A stretch of 31,952 nucleotides of DNA from a virus. A model generated the notes under the pieces. It saw only the letters and a program-made list of their open reading frames with translations. It ran no database searches and was not told the origin of the DNA. The DNA lies in the IMG/VR virus record IMGVR_UViG_3300034374_010084, positions 1 through 31,952 of that record, one strand, 5' to 3'. Shown here piece by piece: positions 1-6,006 of the stretch (positions are counted from its first letter, which is position 1; each line of letters starts with the position of its first letter). Position numbers and translations under genes: made by a program.

Positions 1-127
1 CATCGTCGGATCTGTCGTCACTGTGGGCATGATCGGCGCCTCCTCGGCTCGGTTTTGGGCGAGTCAAACGACAGTCAGACGACAGTCACGCGACAGGCCA
101 TTTTCTAAGCCCCTGTTCTCACAGGGA
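1..127. repeat. Left copy of 127-bp terminal overlap
   Basis: Bases 1-127 are identical to bases 31826-31952. An exact overlap of 127 bp equals a common maximum assembler k-mer, so this most likely marks a circular assembly graph (circular or circularly permuted genome) and not a biological terminal repeat. Features near either end should be read across the join. Confidence 0.95.
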
Positions 128-188
128 AAAAGTGCCGTTCCAAACGACAGTCAAGCGACAGTCAAACGACAGAGCCCCAAAATGGGGC
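61..188. repeat. Iteron-like 11-bp repeats, two triplets with hairpins
   Basis: The core CGACAGTCA starts at 69, 80 and 91 (third copy degenerate) and again at 145, 156 and 167 (third copy degenerate), an exact 11-bp period in each triplet, with the triplets 76 bp apart. Between them lies a perfect 6-bp stem with a TCTC loop (111-126). Directly after the second triplet is a perfect 6-bp stem with a 3-nt loop (174-188). Phased direct repeats in a non-coding region are typical of replication-initiator binding sites or cooperative operators. The role as origin is an inference; read on the minus strand each unit contains TTGACTG, so control of the leftward operon is an alternative. Confidence 0.7.
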
Positions 189-536
189 GACTCCCTGGGT
201 GCGCGTATCCGTCAGATCACAGTGTGTCTGCACGCACCCAGGAGGCCAGAAAAACGACGATCGCAGCACAAAGCAGAAGACCGCGATCGTCACTGGGCAG
301 GGTGATCGTAACCGTCCACTAGTAATGAAGTGTGACTGCCCAGATGGGGGTGCCTGTCGCCCTGTAATGCTAGCTGCTGTGTACCGAACATCTCGCAGCC
401 CTGCTCCTGTAACCACTACCAGGAGGTCTGCTGTCTGTATCTATACAGGGCGACAGACTGAGGCGCTGGGTGGGAGCGATGCGACTCCCTGTGCCGTGAC
501 TGCTGACTGTTGCGTACGACACCCCAGCAGAAGTGA
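189..536. other. Non-coding control region with inverted repeats
   Basis: No open frame here has a convincing ribosome site plus start codon. Visible structure: a perfect 8-bp inverted repeat, acgatcgc (257-264) with gcgatcgt (283-290); another 8-bp pair, ctgggcag (293-300) with ctgcccag (336-343); a further CGACAGACT element at 451-459; and a perfect palindrome AGTGATCACT at 532-541 overlapping the end of the regulator gene. Two AGGAGG strings (240-245 and 421-426, plus strand) are not followed by start codons. Together with 61-188 this looks like an origin or regulatory region. Confidence 0.5.
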
Positions 537-743
537 TCACTCCTGATCAGCCTGATCAGGCTGTGGGAGGAGCTCGCCCGGCTCGACCTGTAGTGCGCGG
601 GCCAGCTTCAGCAGGGTAGAGACGTAGGTGTCACCACCATCCAACTCTATCCTGGCCAGCGTTCGCACTGGAACGCCCGCCTGACGTGCTAGCCAACGTT
701 GCGAGATACCTCGCGATTCTCTGATCTCTCGTGTTCGTAACAT
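537..743 (-). CDS. XRE/Cro-family HTH transcriptional regulator
   Basis: A 68-residue protein made almost entirely of one Cro/C1-type helix-turn-helix: residues about 3-58 show the family pattern LRTREIRESRGISQRWLAR, then QAGVPVRTLARIE as turn and recognition helix, then LLKLARALQVEPGELL. The ATG at 741-743 is preferred because the predicted leftward transcription start lies near 768, so an upstream in-frame start at 803 would fall outside the message; AGGAGG lies 11 nt before this ATG. It is divergent from the early operon and has TGACAC-type boxes in both promoters, so it is probably the repressor or Cro-like switch protein that also controls itself. There is no oligomerisation or protease domain, so it is not a full-length lambda CI type. 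The C-terminal tail DQADQ is encoded by a 9-bp tandem repeat (542-559). Confidence 0.85.
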   Translation of the reverse strand: MLRTREIRESRGISQRWLARQAGVPVRTLARIELDGGDTYVSTLLKLARALQVEPGELLPQPDQADQE

Positions 744-746
744 AAC

Positions 747-839
747 GTGTGACACCTCCTGACGTATGTGTATGATCATACTGTGGACTGTCGACCGTGT
801 CAACGTTTATTGTCAGTCGTGACACTTTTTTGTTGACAC
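747..839. promoter_or_regulatory. Candidate operator boxes (TGACAC) in divergent promoter region
   Basis: The heptamer [TG]TGACAC occurs at 749-755, 819-825 and 833-839 on the plus strand and, as its complement, at 797-803. Two of the copies coincide with the -35 elements of the divergent promoters and one overlaps the ribosome site of the regulator, where it forms the small palindrome GTGTGACAC (747-755). This placement suits a repressor that blocks both promoters and its own translation start. Binding by the adjacent XRE protein is inferred. Confidence 0.5.
775..803 (-). promoter_or_regulatory. Leftward promoter of the XRE regulator
   Basis: On the minus strand, TTGACA (complement of 798-803), a 17-bp spacer and TATGAT (complement of 775-780) make a near-consensus sigma70 promoter. 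Transcription would start near 768, upstream of the ATG at 743. It is back to back with the early promoter, with about 30 bp between the two -35 elements. Confidence 0.75.
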
Positions 840-861
840 ATGCTGCCACGAGTGGCATACT
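833..861 (+). promoter_or_regulatory. Rightward early promoter
   Basis: TTGACA (833-838), a 17-bp spacer and CATACT (856-861) give a strong sigma70-like promoter. Transcription would start near 868, about 48 nt before the first early gene. The -35 element is inside a TGACAC box, consistent with repression. Confidence 0.75.
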
Positions 862-874
862 CTAAACATGACAA

Positions 875-895
875 CGTGATCACACACTGATCACG
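875..895. promoter_or_regulatory. Inverted repeat in early leader, candidate operator
   Basis: CGTGATCA (875-882), a CACAC spacer, then TGATCACG (888-895) form a perfect 8-bp inverted repeat just downstream of the expected early transcription start. The GTGATCAC core also occurs as the palindrome at 532-541 at the far end of the regulator gene. It could be a repressor site or an RNA hairpin in the leader. Confidence 0.45.
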
Positions 896-915
896 CAACA
901 CACAGGAGACTAGAC

Positions 916-1140
916 ATGACCTCAACACACTCAACACTGATCGCCACCGTCGGCCCCTACGATCTGCGCCACAGCGATGGCACCCAAGATTGGCCTGGCT
1001 TCTCGACTGGAGGGCTGGCTCGCGGCTACTGGTTCGGTACCGACATGCACCGCGAGCACATCGCCTACGACCTCGACGCAGCCCTCACCGAAATTTGCGC
1101 CCAGGCCGACTTCCTGGGACTCACCGCTGAAATCTACTAA
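916..1140 (+). CDS. Early protein of unknown function (74 aa)
   Basis: First gene of the rightward early operon, with a clear ribosome site (ACAGGAGAC) upstream of the ATG. The protein is small, acidic and aromatic-rich (GYWFGTDMHREHIAYDLDAALTEI) with no recognised family, signal peptide or membrane segment. First position behind a repressible promoter fits an immediate early host-takeover or regulatory protein, but that rests on position only. Its leader and first codons resemble those of the next gene (an ACACAGGA-ACTA leader and a Thr/Asn/Leu-rich start), suggesting a duplicated 5-prime region. Confidence 0.7.
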   Translation: MTSTHSTLIATVGPYDLRHSDGTQDWPGFSTGGLARGYWFGTDMHREHIAYDLDAALTEICAQADFLGLTAEIY

Positions 1141-1150
1141 GCACCCAGAC

Positions 1151-1175
1151 GGAGGCGGCTCAGTCAGCCGCCTCC
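1151..1175 (+). terminator. Perfect 10-bp stem-loop between early genes
   Basis: GGAGGCGGCT (1151-1160), loop CAGTC, then AGCCGCCTCC (1166-1175) form a perfect GC-rich stem in the 57-bp gap between the first two early genes. No U-tract follows (TCAACAC), so it is not a complete intrinsic terminator. A partial attenuator or an mRNA-stabilising hairpin protecting the first cistron is more likely. Confidence 0.5.
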
Positions 1176-1197
1176 TCAACACACAGGAAACTAACCA

Positions 1198-1779
1198 ATG
1201 ACGACACCCAACACACTCAACCTCGACACTGTCTACACCGTCACCAGCGATCGCTACGGCCACTCGTTCACATTCACCGAGAGTGAGCTGCCCGCCATCG
1301 AGCGCCTGCTGGCGTCCATGTTCCCCGGCACCGAGCTGCACGACGTGGGCGGCTCGATCGTCGACGAAGACGGGCTCGAGTTTGCAGAGATTGCCTCGCC
1401 CGAGTGGCTGGCCTACGAGGCCAACCGCCAGCTCAAACGCGTCGACGCGCAAGTCACCGATGCCGTCGGCCCCCGTGACGACATCTACGCCGCACCCGGC
1501 ACCCACGACAGCACACTGATTCTCAGCGACGGCACCGCTACGGTCGAGGGCAACGCCGCCGAGATTATCCAGGCCCTCGAGGCGCTGCCCGTTCTGGCTG
1601 GCTGGCAGGCTGCTTGGGCAGCGCTGGCCGACTTTCCTCTGGCCTGCGACTGTGGATGCTGTAGCTGCTGCGGCTGCGACGACACGGACACCGACACCGA
1701 GCCTGAGCACTACGAGCCTAGCGAAGCCGAGCTCGAGCACTGGCAGGACATGTGCCACGAACAGTACACAGGAGCGTAA
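1198..1779 (+). CDS. Early protein with a dense cysteine cluster (193 aa)
   Basis: Not assignable to a known family. The start follows ACACAGGAAACTAACC. Residues 1-130 are an ordinary acidic globular sequence. Residues 150-160 carry seven cysteines in eleven positions (C150, C152, C154, C155, C157, C158, C160), followed directly by the acidic run DDTDTDTE; a further Cys (C186) is near the end. Such a cluster could bind zinc or another soft metal, or be an artefact of GC-rich repeats, but the frame is uninterrupted and flanked by real genes. The stop codon is 2 nt before the next start, so the two are translated together. Confidence 0.75.
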   Translation: MTTPNTLNLDTVYTVTSDRYGHSFTFTESELPAIERLLASMFPGTELHDVGGSIVDEDGLEFAEIASPEWLAYEANRQLKRVDAQVTDAVGPRDDIYAAPGTHDSTLILSDGTATVEGNAAEIIQALEALPVLAGWQAAWAALADFPLACDCGCCSCCGCDDTDTDTEPEHYEPSEAELEHWQDMCHEQYTGA

Positions 1780-1781
1780 CA

Positions 1782-2138
1782 GTGAGCGACACCAAACGCA
1801 CCCTAACCGAGATCGGCGCTGACCTTGCAGCGACAGCACGTCAGCGCCGTCTCGAGGGCCTCTCTGAGCTCGCCGTTGACCTCCCGATGGTCGCGCAGTG
1901 GCAGAACGAGGCAAACAGCGCTTACAGAACCTACCGCCAGCGTGAGCGCCAGGTGGAGGAGTGGCGCTCGTCACTCAGCCATGAGGAATACGATCTTCTC
2001 CAGAACCCGATCCGCCTGGGCGACACTGTCTACTGGATCGACGGCGCGCGCCTTCACAGTGTGAACGTTTACACCACCCCACGCCTCGAGGACGAGATCG
2101 CCGACCTTGAGCACTACCAGGAGACTGATAATGAGTAA
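1782..2138 (+). CDS. Early protein of unknown function, helical (118 aa)
   Basis: The GTG at 1782 is chosen over an in-frame ATG at 1752 because an AGGAG ribosome site ends 7 nt before it and the preceding gene stops at 1779. The sequence is charged and largely helical: residues 1-75 contain many Arg/Glu heptad-like stretches (YRTYRQRERQVEEWRSS), followed by a possible small beta unit (IRLGDTVYWIDGARLHSVNVYT) and an acidic tail. No family is recognised. It overlaps the ERF-type annealing gene by 8 nt, so a role in recombination or DNA metabolism is possible but unproven. Confidence 0.75.
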   Translation: MSDTKRTLTEIGADLAATARQRRLEGLSELAVDLPMVAQWQNEANSAYRTYRQRERQVEEWRSSLSHEEYDLLQNPIRLGDTVYWIDGARLHSVNVYTTPRLEDEIADLEHYQETDNE

Positions 2139-2958
2139 TACCCCCACACCCACACCAGCGCTCGCGGCAGCGCTGGCAAAAGCGCAGGCTGAGATCCGGC
2201 CTGCCCACATGGACCGCACAAACCCACACCTCCGCACGAAGTACGCTTCGCTGGCCAGCGTCCAGCAGGCAGCACGCCCGATTTTCGACCACGGCCTGTC
2301 CTACGTGCAGCTGCCCGACTATGACGGCCAGCTCGTGCGCCTCACCACCCGCCTCCAACACGAGAGCGGCGAGTTTATTGAGTTCACCACCTCGGCACCG
2401 CTGGCCCCTGGAAAACAGCAGATCCAGGCGCTCGGCAGCACCATCAGTTACCTGCGCCGCTACGCTCTCTCGAGCCTCCTCGGTATCGCCGCTGGTGACG
2501 ACGACGACGGCGAGTCCTACACCAAGCCCCACGAGGTTACGCGACGCCCACGCAGCACACCCAGTCAAATGGCCCAAAAAGTCACCGCTCAGCAGCGCCA
2601 AGCACCGACAGCCCCACCCCAGGAGCCCCAACGCAGCAAAAACCCGCTCGCGCACTACCACGCCACCACGAAGGACCTTGGGATCGAGGGCAACCCCAAG
2701 CGATGGCTGGTTGGAGGCGACACGCTGTCGAACGCTACACCTGAGACGCTCGAACGCATGGACGCGCTCGCGTTCGCACTGAAGCGTTGGGAGAAAAGCG
2801 GTCGACTGTCTGCTGTGCTCGAGCTCGCACAGCTCACCACAGCTGACGACCTCCGCGCGGCCTGGGCAGCGCTTCAGCCCGACGAGCAGGCACTGCTTGC
2901 GCCGTGCAAGGACTATCTGAAAACCGTACACGCCCAGACGGACGGAGAGACACGATGA
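2131..2958 (+). CDS. erf: ERF-family single-strand annealing protein
   Basis: 275 residues. The N-terminal half (about 1-130) has the ERF signature: NPHLRTKYASLASVQQAARP, then a GLSYVQLP segment, LTTRLQHESGEF, and the hallmark GSTISYLRRYALSSLLGIAAGDDDD block near residues 107-130. Residues about 135-170 are a Pro/Gln-rich linker and the remainder is a helical tail domain. ERF proteins bind single-stranded DNA and anneal complementary strands, in phages used for circularisation or recombination-dependent replication. The ATG at 2131 is chosen because AGGAG lies 6 nt upstream and it overlaps the previous stop by 8 nt; an in-frame ATG at 2107 lacks a ribosome site. The RusA resolvase in the minus-strand unit would complete the recombination pathway. 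Confidence 0.93.
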   Translation: MSNTPTPTPALAAALAKAQAEIRPAHMDRTNPHLRTKYASLASVQQAARPIFDHGLSYVQLPDYDGQLVRLTTRLQHESGEFIEFTTSAPLAPGKQQIQALGSTISYLRRYALSSLLGIAAGDDDDGESYTKPHEVTRRPRSTPSQMAQKVTAQQRQAPTAPPQEPQRSKNPLAHYHATTKDLGIEGNPKRWLVGGDTLSNATPETLERMDALAFALKRWEKSGRLSAVLELAQLTTADDLRAAWAALQPDEQALLAPCKDYLKTVHAQTDGETR

Positions 2959-3767
2959 CGAAACCCAGAGCTCTGAGACCTTTAGTGCCTAACAGCAACG
3001 TTGAGACGCTGTGCATGGCCATGTTTTGCGCCGGTGTCACCGAGACGTCTTACCCTGCTCATCCTGGGTTGACTGGCTTTGAGTTGGGAGAGCTCTCCCA
3101 ACTCACAACGGACCAGGCTACAAGCTCAGCTGCCTGGATGGCGCGTTGTGGCCGAGCAGTCATCACTACGCCTAGTAAACTATCGTATCGACGGTACGTG
3201 TTGAGCGCTGAGCAGACTGCTCAATGTGCCGCAACATTGCGTGGGCAAGGACGGCAGCGTCCAAAGGTTCCTCTCTCTGAGCAGATCATTAAATTCTTGG
3301 CTGGTGCCCGCCAGCTCACCAGCAGTGAGATCGTATCCTTAGCCACTAGCCTTGGCTGGGGGTCGGGCTCAGTTTACAATCTGCTCTCCAAGATGTGGAA
3401 GCAGGGAGAACTCCAACGATCTGGCCCATCTGGCTGCTACACCTACAGCTTGCCTACACAGCCAGCAGAGCACACCAAACCAGCAGAGACAGTCGAAGGT
3501 TCGACACCTGTCACTATTGAGAGCCACATCATTGAATTCTTGGCTGGCGGGCATCGGTTCACTAGCGGTGAGATTGCATCCTCGCTCGCCAGATTTGGCT
3601 TTGACTCGAGCTCAGTTCTTAGTCGTCTCACCAAGATGTGGCAGCAGGGAGAACTCCAACGATCTGGAGTGCCTGGCTACTACGCCTACAGCCTGCCAGC
3701 AGAGCCAGCAGAGACAGCAGAGCCAGCAGAGCACACCGAGCCAGCAGAGCCAGCAGAGACACGATGA
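2955..3767 (+). CDS. Protein of repeated winged-helix-like units with PAE tail
   Basis: 270 residues, coupled to the ERF gene by an ATGA overlap. Residues 106-166 and 187-247 are two clear copies of one unit: hydrophobic helix (QIIKFLAG / HIIEFLAG), LTSSEI / FTSGEI, a helix ending SKMWKQGELQRSG / TKMWQQGELQRSG, then a Tyr-rich wing (CYTYSLP / YYAYSLP). The pattern is that of a winged helix-turn-helix; residues about 15-84 may be a third, more diverged copy. At DNA level 24 bp are identical at 3401-3424 and 3644-3667, 243 bp apart, so the duplication is recent or under conversion. The last 25 residues are a PAE/PAEPAET repeat. It may bind DNA as a regulator or replication factor; no named family is assigned. 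Confidence 0.8.
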   Translation: MTKPRALRPLVPNSNVETLCMAMFCAGVTETSYPAHPGLTGFELGELSQLTTDQATSSAAWMARCGRAVITTPSKLSYRRYVLSAEQTAQCAATLRGQGRQRPKVPLSEQIIKFLAGARQLTSSEIVSLATSLGWGSGSVYNLLSKMWKQGELQRSGPSGCYTYSLPTQPAEHTKPAETVEGSTPVTIESHIIEFLAGGHRFTSGEIASSLARFGFDSSSVLSRLTKMWQQGELQRSGVPGYYAYSLPAEPAETAEPAEHTEPAEPAETR

Positions 3768-4486
3768 CACAGCGTCTTACCCAAGCTATCGCAAGCGCTG
3801 CGGTCATGTCGCGTGACGAAGTGTACGAGGCTGTTAGAGAGCAGCTGGCGCACAACCTGCGCGCCTGTGTCGTGCTAGACCTCGTCTACCACATGGGGCT
3901 GTATCTGACTGAGATCGCTCACCTTGCACAGTCCAACGTCTGCACATGGGACAACACGATTTTGATCGGTAGCCTCGAAGGCTGGGATCTGCTGTGGATG
4001 CCTGACGAAGTCGAGCGCAGCATGGGCGAGCTCCTGGCCAAACAGCCGGGCGACTACGTGATCCAGAACTACAAGGGCCAGCGCTGCACGACGCGATCCA
4101 TGCGACGCTGGATCAACCCACTGATCCACGCCCTGGATAGAGACCCTGGCATCTTTGGCCTCTGCTCGCTCGGGCACGTTGGCACCAAGCGCTCACTGGT
4201 GATCGAAAGCCGCAAAGCTTCACGCGAGCAGACTCGCCTCGTGTACTTCGTGCAGCGTCCAGACGGCGCAATTAAGATCGGGAAGACTGGCAACCTGAAG
4301 GCTAGGCTTCAGACGCTACAGAACCAACTCAACCTACCAGTCACGCTCCTGGCGACTGCACCAGGCTACACAGAGTTAGAGTACAAGCTCCACAAGCTTT
4401 TCGCTCACGCCAACCTGTGCGGTGAGTGGTTCCTGCCTGTGACTGAGCTGCGCGACTACATCGACGACCTACCGGCCAACACATAA
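3764..4486 (+). CDS. GIY-YIG-type (T5orf172/MUG113) domain protein
   Basis: 240 residues, starting in an ATGA overlap with the gene before it. The C-terminal domain (about 157-235) matches the T5orf172/MUG113 branch of GIY-YIG proteins: VYFVQ (160-164), IKIGKTGN (170-177), R181, the conserved Glu of TELEYKLH (near 204-210), and GEWF (220-223). Members are found in phages as nuclease or DNA-binding domains. The N-terminal part (about 30-150) resembles a tyrosine-recombinase catalytic core in outline: LDLVYHMGLYLTEIAHL looks like the LLYTGLRxSEL helix and LCSLGHVGTKR like HDLRHTFAT. If so, both catalytic arginines are missing and there is no clear nucleophilic tyrosine, so it could not recombine DNA. 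That resemblance is tentative; the C-terminal assignment is firm. It is the last gene of the early operon. Confidence 0.85.
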   Translation: MTQRLTQAIASAAVMSRDEVYEAVREQLAHNLRACVVLDLVYHMGLYLTEIAHLAQSNVCTWDNTILIGSLEGWDLLWMPDEVERSMGELLAKQPGDYVIQNYKGQRCTTRSMRRWINPLIHALDRDPGIFGLCSLGHVGTKRSLVIESRKASREQTRLVYFVQRPDGAIKIGKTGNLKARLQTLQNQLNLPVTLLATAPGYTELEYKLHKLFAHANLCGEWFLPVTELRDYIDDLPANT

Positions 4487-4490
4487 AACA

Positions 4491-4509
4491 GTGGACAGAT
4501 TAGGTCCAC
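4491..4509. terminator. Hairpin between convergent operons
   Basis: GTGGAC (4491-4496), a 7-nt loop and GTCCAC (4504-4509) form a perfect 6-bp stem in the 59-bp gap where the early and late units converge. Read on the minus strand it is followed by TGTTTTAT, a weak U-tract, so it best serves as the terminator of the long leftward unit. On the plus strand no U-run follows. Confidence 0.55.
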
Positions 4510-4545
4510 CCCCAACCTGTCACCCCCTGTCAGTGCTTACCAGTG

Positions 4546-4983
4546 CTAGTCAGCCTCCACCACGTCGATCTCGAGCGTGCCACCGTTCGCGATCCACGCC
4601 TCGTTCAGTTTTCGCCGACACGCCGCCCACTCGATGACCGCAATACACCCAGTGCTGGTGCCTGCCGCGTGGATCATGAACGGCCAATCGTCGAGGGCGA
4701 ACGTGCGCCGGTTGTAGGTGGCCATGTCGTCACGATCCACCGGAAAAATCCGCGCCATCGACAGTGTGTGGCCTTTCGGGTGTTTCCGCGACTCGATGGC
4801 CTCCACCATGCGCCACGTGATCGGCGGTGTCAGCCCCCCGTACTCCTTTGGGTCGAGCCGGTTTGCCGAGCCCGTGATCACTGACCACTCGCCCAGTACC
4901 TGGTCACCCTCGCTCACCAGTTGGATCTTGCCAGGGCCCTTGGGCTGGCTGCTGTCTCGTATCACCTGTGCGTAGATCATCAC
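4546..4983 (-). CDS. L,D-transpeptidase-fold (YkuD/DUF2778-like) protein, probable lysis enzyme
   Basis: 145 residues. The pattern EYGGLTPPITWRM (47-59) and the catalytic-type block FMIHAAGTSTGCIAV (102-116), with H105 and C113, match the YkuD/DUF2778 family, whose H-x-[ST]-x-GC motif holds the active-site cysteine. Cellular members cross-link or cut peptidoglycan peptides. Here it is the last gene of the minus-strand unit, directly after two membrane-protein genes, where a phage endolysin is expected, and no classical lysin is seen elsewhere. It therefore probably degrades or remodels the wall. No signal peptide is visible, so release would need the holin. Translation may start at GTG 4983 (8 nt after AGGAG) or the adjacent ATG 4980. 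Confidence 0.75.
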   Translation of the reverse strand: MMIYAQVIRDSSQPKGPGKIQLVSEGDQVLGEWSVITGSANRLDPKEYGGLTPPITWRMVEAIESRKHPKGHTLSMARIFPVDRDDMATYNRRTFALDDWPFMIHAAGTSTGCIAVIEWAACRRKLNEAWIANGGTLEIDVVEAD

Positions 4984-4984
4984 G

Positions 4985-5686
4985 TCACTCTCTCCTGAAC
5001 AGTTGGGGTGACGTCACCGCGACCACTGCGACTGTGATCGCCAGCACCGCCACGGTGGAGGTAACTGTCACCGCTACCACGAGCGGTGTGTGGTTTCGGT
5101 ACGCTGGCCGGGCTCGGAGCACGAGCACCTCGCGACGTAGGAGCATGATTTCTGCGTCTCTCGTCGCTACACGGCGGGCACAGCGTGCCTCTGCGTCGGC
5201 GAGCGTGCGCCGATTCTCGATTTTCTGTCGCTGGACCTTGGAGGCGCACTGGTTCAGCGCCTTCGTTAGCTGCTGGGTGGTAGTGAGTTTTTCAGCGTTC
5301 GCCGTTCCCAGGCTGGCACAGGCCCACCACAGAGCCACGAACGACACCCAGATCGGCGAATTTAGCTTCTCCCAGCGTGACAGCGCCTCCTGTGCGCCTG
5401 CCTCGATCTCCTCGTCCGTCTGGCCCACGTGCGGCTCCGTTACAGACTTTTCACGCTCAGAGAGTGCGCGTAGGTCTAGCTCAGCCTGTCGAGCGTTGCG
5501 CTCAATCTGCTCCTGCTCCACCTGCTCGGCCAGCGTCTGTGCCTGGCGCCGCTTCACGTAGTTTCGGATCATCTCGTCGCTGTCAGCCCTCGAGAGCCCC
5601 AGCCCACGAGGGCGAAAAATCGCGTAGAGCGACACTAGCGCACCCAGGACACACGAGCCCACGATCGCGTATAACTGCCAGCCCAT
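4985..5686 (-). CDS. Three-TM coiled-coil membrane protein of the lysis region
   Basis: 233 residues. The ATG at 5686 is used because GGGAGG lies 6 nt upstream and the previous gene stops at 5688; longer in-frame readings have an Arg-rich, unlikely N-terminus. Hydrophobic segments are at about 5-24, 111-127 and 201-224. Residues 40-80 and 138-195 are charged, heptad-like helices. Membrane anchors with long coiled coils between a holin candidate and a wall enzyme recall spanins, but the three-segment layout does not match a known spanin and no lipobox is certain, so the role is unassigned. Confidence 0.75.
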   Translation of the reverse strand: MGWQLYAIVGSCVLGALVSLYAIFRPRGLGLSRADSDEMIRNYVKRRQAQTLAEQVEQEQIERNARQAELDLRALSEREKSVTEPHVGQTDEEIEAGAQEALSRWEKLNSPIWVSFVALWWACASLGTANAEKLTTTQQLTKALNQCASKVQRQKIENRRTLADAEARCARRVATRDAEIMLLRREVLVLRARPAYRNHTPLVVAVTVTSTVAVLAITVAVVAVTSPQLFRRE

Positions 5687-5687
5687 C

Positions 5688-6005
5688 TCAGCCTCCCTTC
5701 GTCTTCGTTTTCGTCGGTGCCTTGGGCGCTTCGGGCGCTGGGCTCCGCTTTGTCTTCTCCTCGGCGAGCTTCCCCACAGACGCCTGGAATTTCTCGCCCA
5801 CCACCACAAGGCCACTCGCTGACATGTAGGTCACGACAAGCGTGATGAGCAAATACATCGCCGAGTCACCTTTCACGGTGCCAGCGTACACCAGATGGAC
5901 GCACGCCCCCGACACCACACAGGAAAACAGGAACGCGCAGACTTTCAGCCACTCGCTCGCGCTGGCCTGGCTGTCGCTGCGTATCAGATCTCTGAACCAC
6001 TGCAC
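5688..6005 (-). CDS. Putative two-TM holin
   Basis: 105 residues from GTG 6005, preceded by GGAGGAGG; upstream in-frame codons belong to the overlapping preceding gene. Two membrane segments (about 20-41 and 50-69) with a short soluble N-terminus, followed by a Lys/Pro/Ala-rich cytoplasmic-type tail (EEKTKRSPAPEAPKAPTKTKTKGG), fit a class II holin. It would form membrane lesions that admit the adjacent wall-degrading enzyme. Other small phage membrane proteins can look the same, so the assignment depends on its position in the lysis region. Confidence 0.6.
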   Translation of the reverse strand: MQWFRDLIRSDSQASASEWLKVCAFLFSCVVSGACVHLVYAGTVKGDSAMYLLITLVVTYMSASGLVVVGEKFQASVGKLAEEKTKRSPAPEAPKAPTKTKTKGG

Positions 6006-6006
6006 T

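Noticed and set aside
1-127. 127-bp direct terminal repeat as a true packaging end
   Set aside because: The exact length equals a usual assembler k-mer and coding continues across the join, so circular assembly is the simpler explanation. Virion end mapping would decide.
69-175. CGACAG repeats as a CRISPR array
   Set aside because: The period is 11 bp with no spacers and no cas genes; these are iteron-like repeats.
162-416. Minus-strand 84-codon frame in the control region
   Set aside because: No ribosome site upstream of its start, Arg/Cys-rich shadow composition, and it covers the inverted repeats of the region.
931-1974. Minus-strand 347-codon open frame opposite early genes
   Set aside because: Opposes three genes that have clear ribosome sites and tight coupling; its composition is that of a shadow frame.
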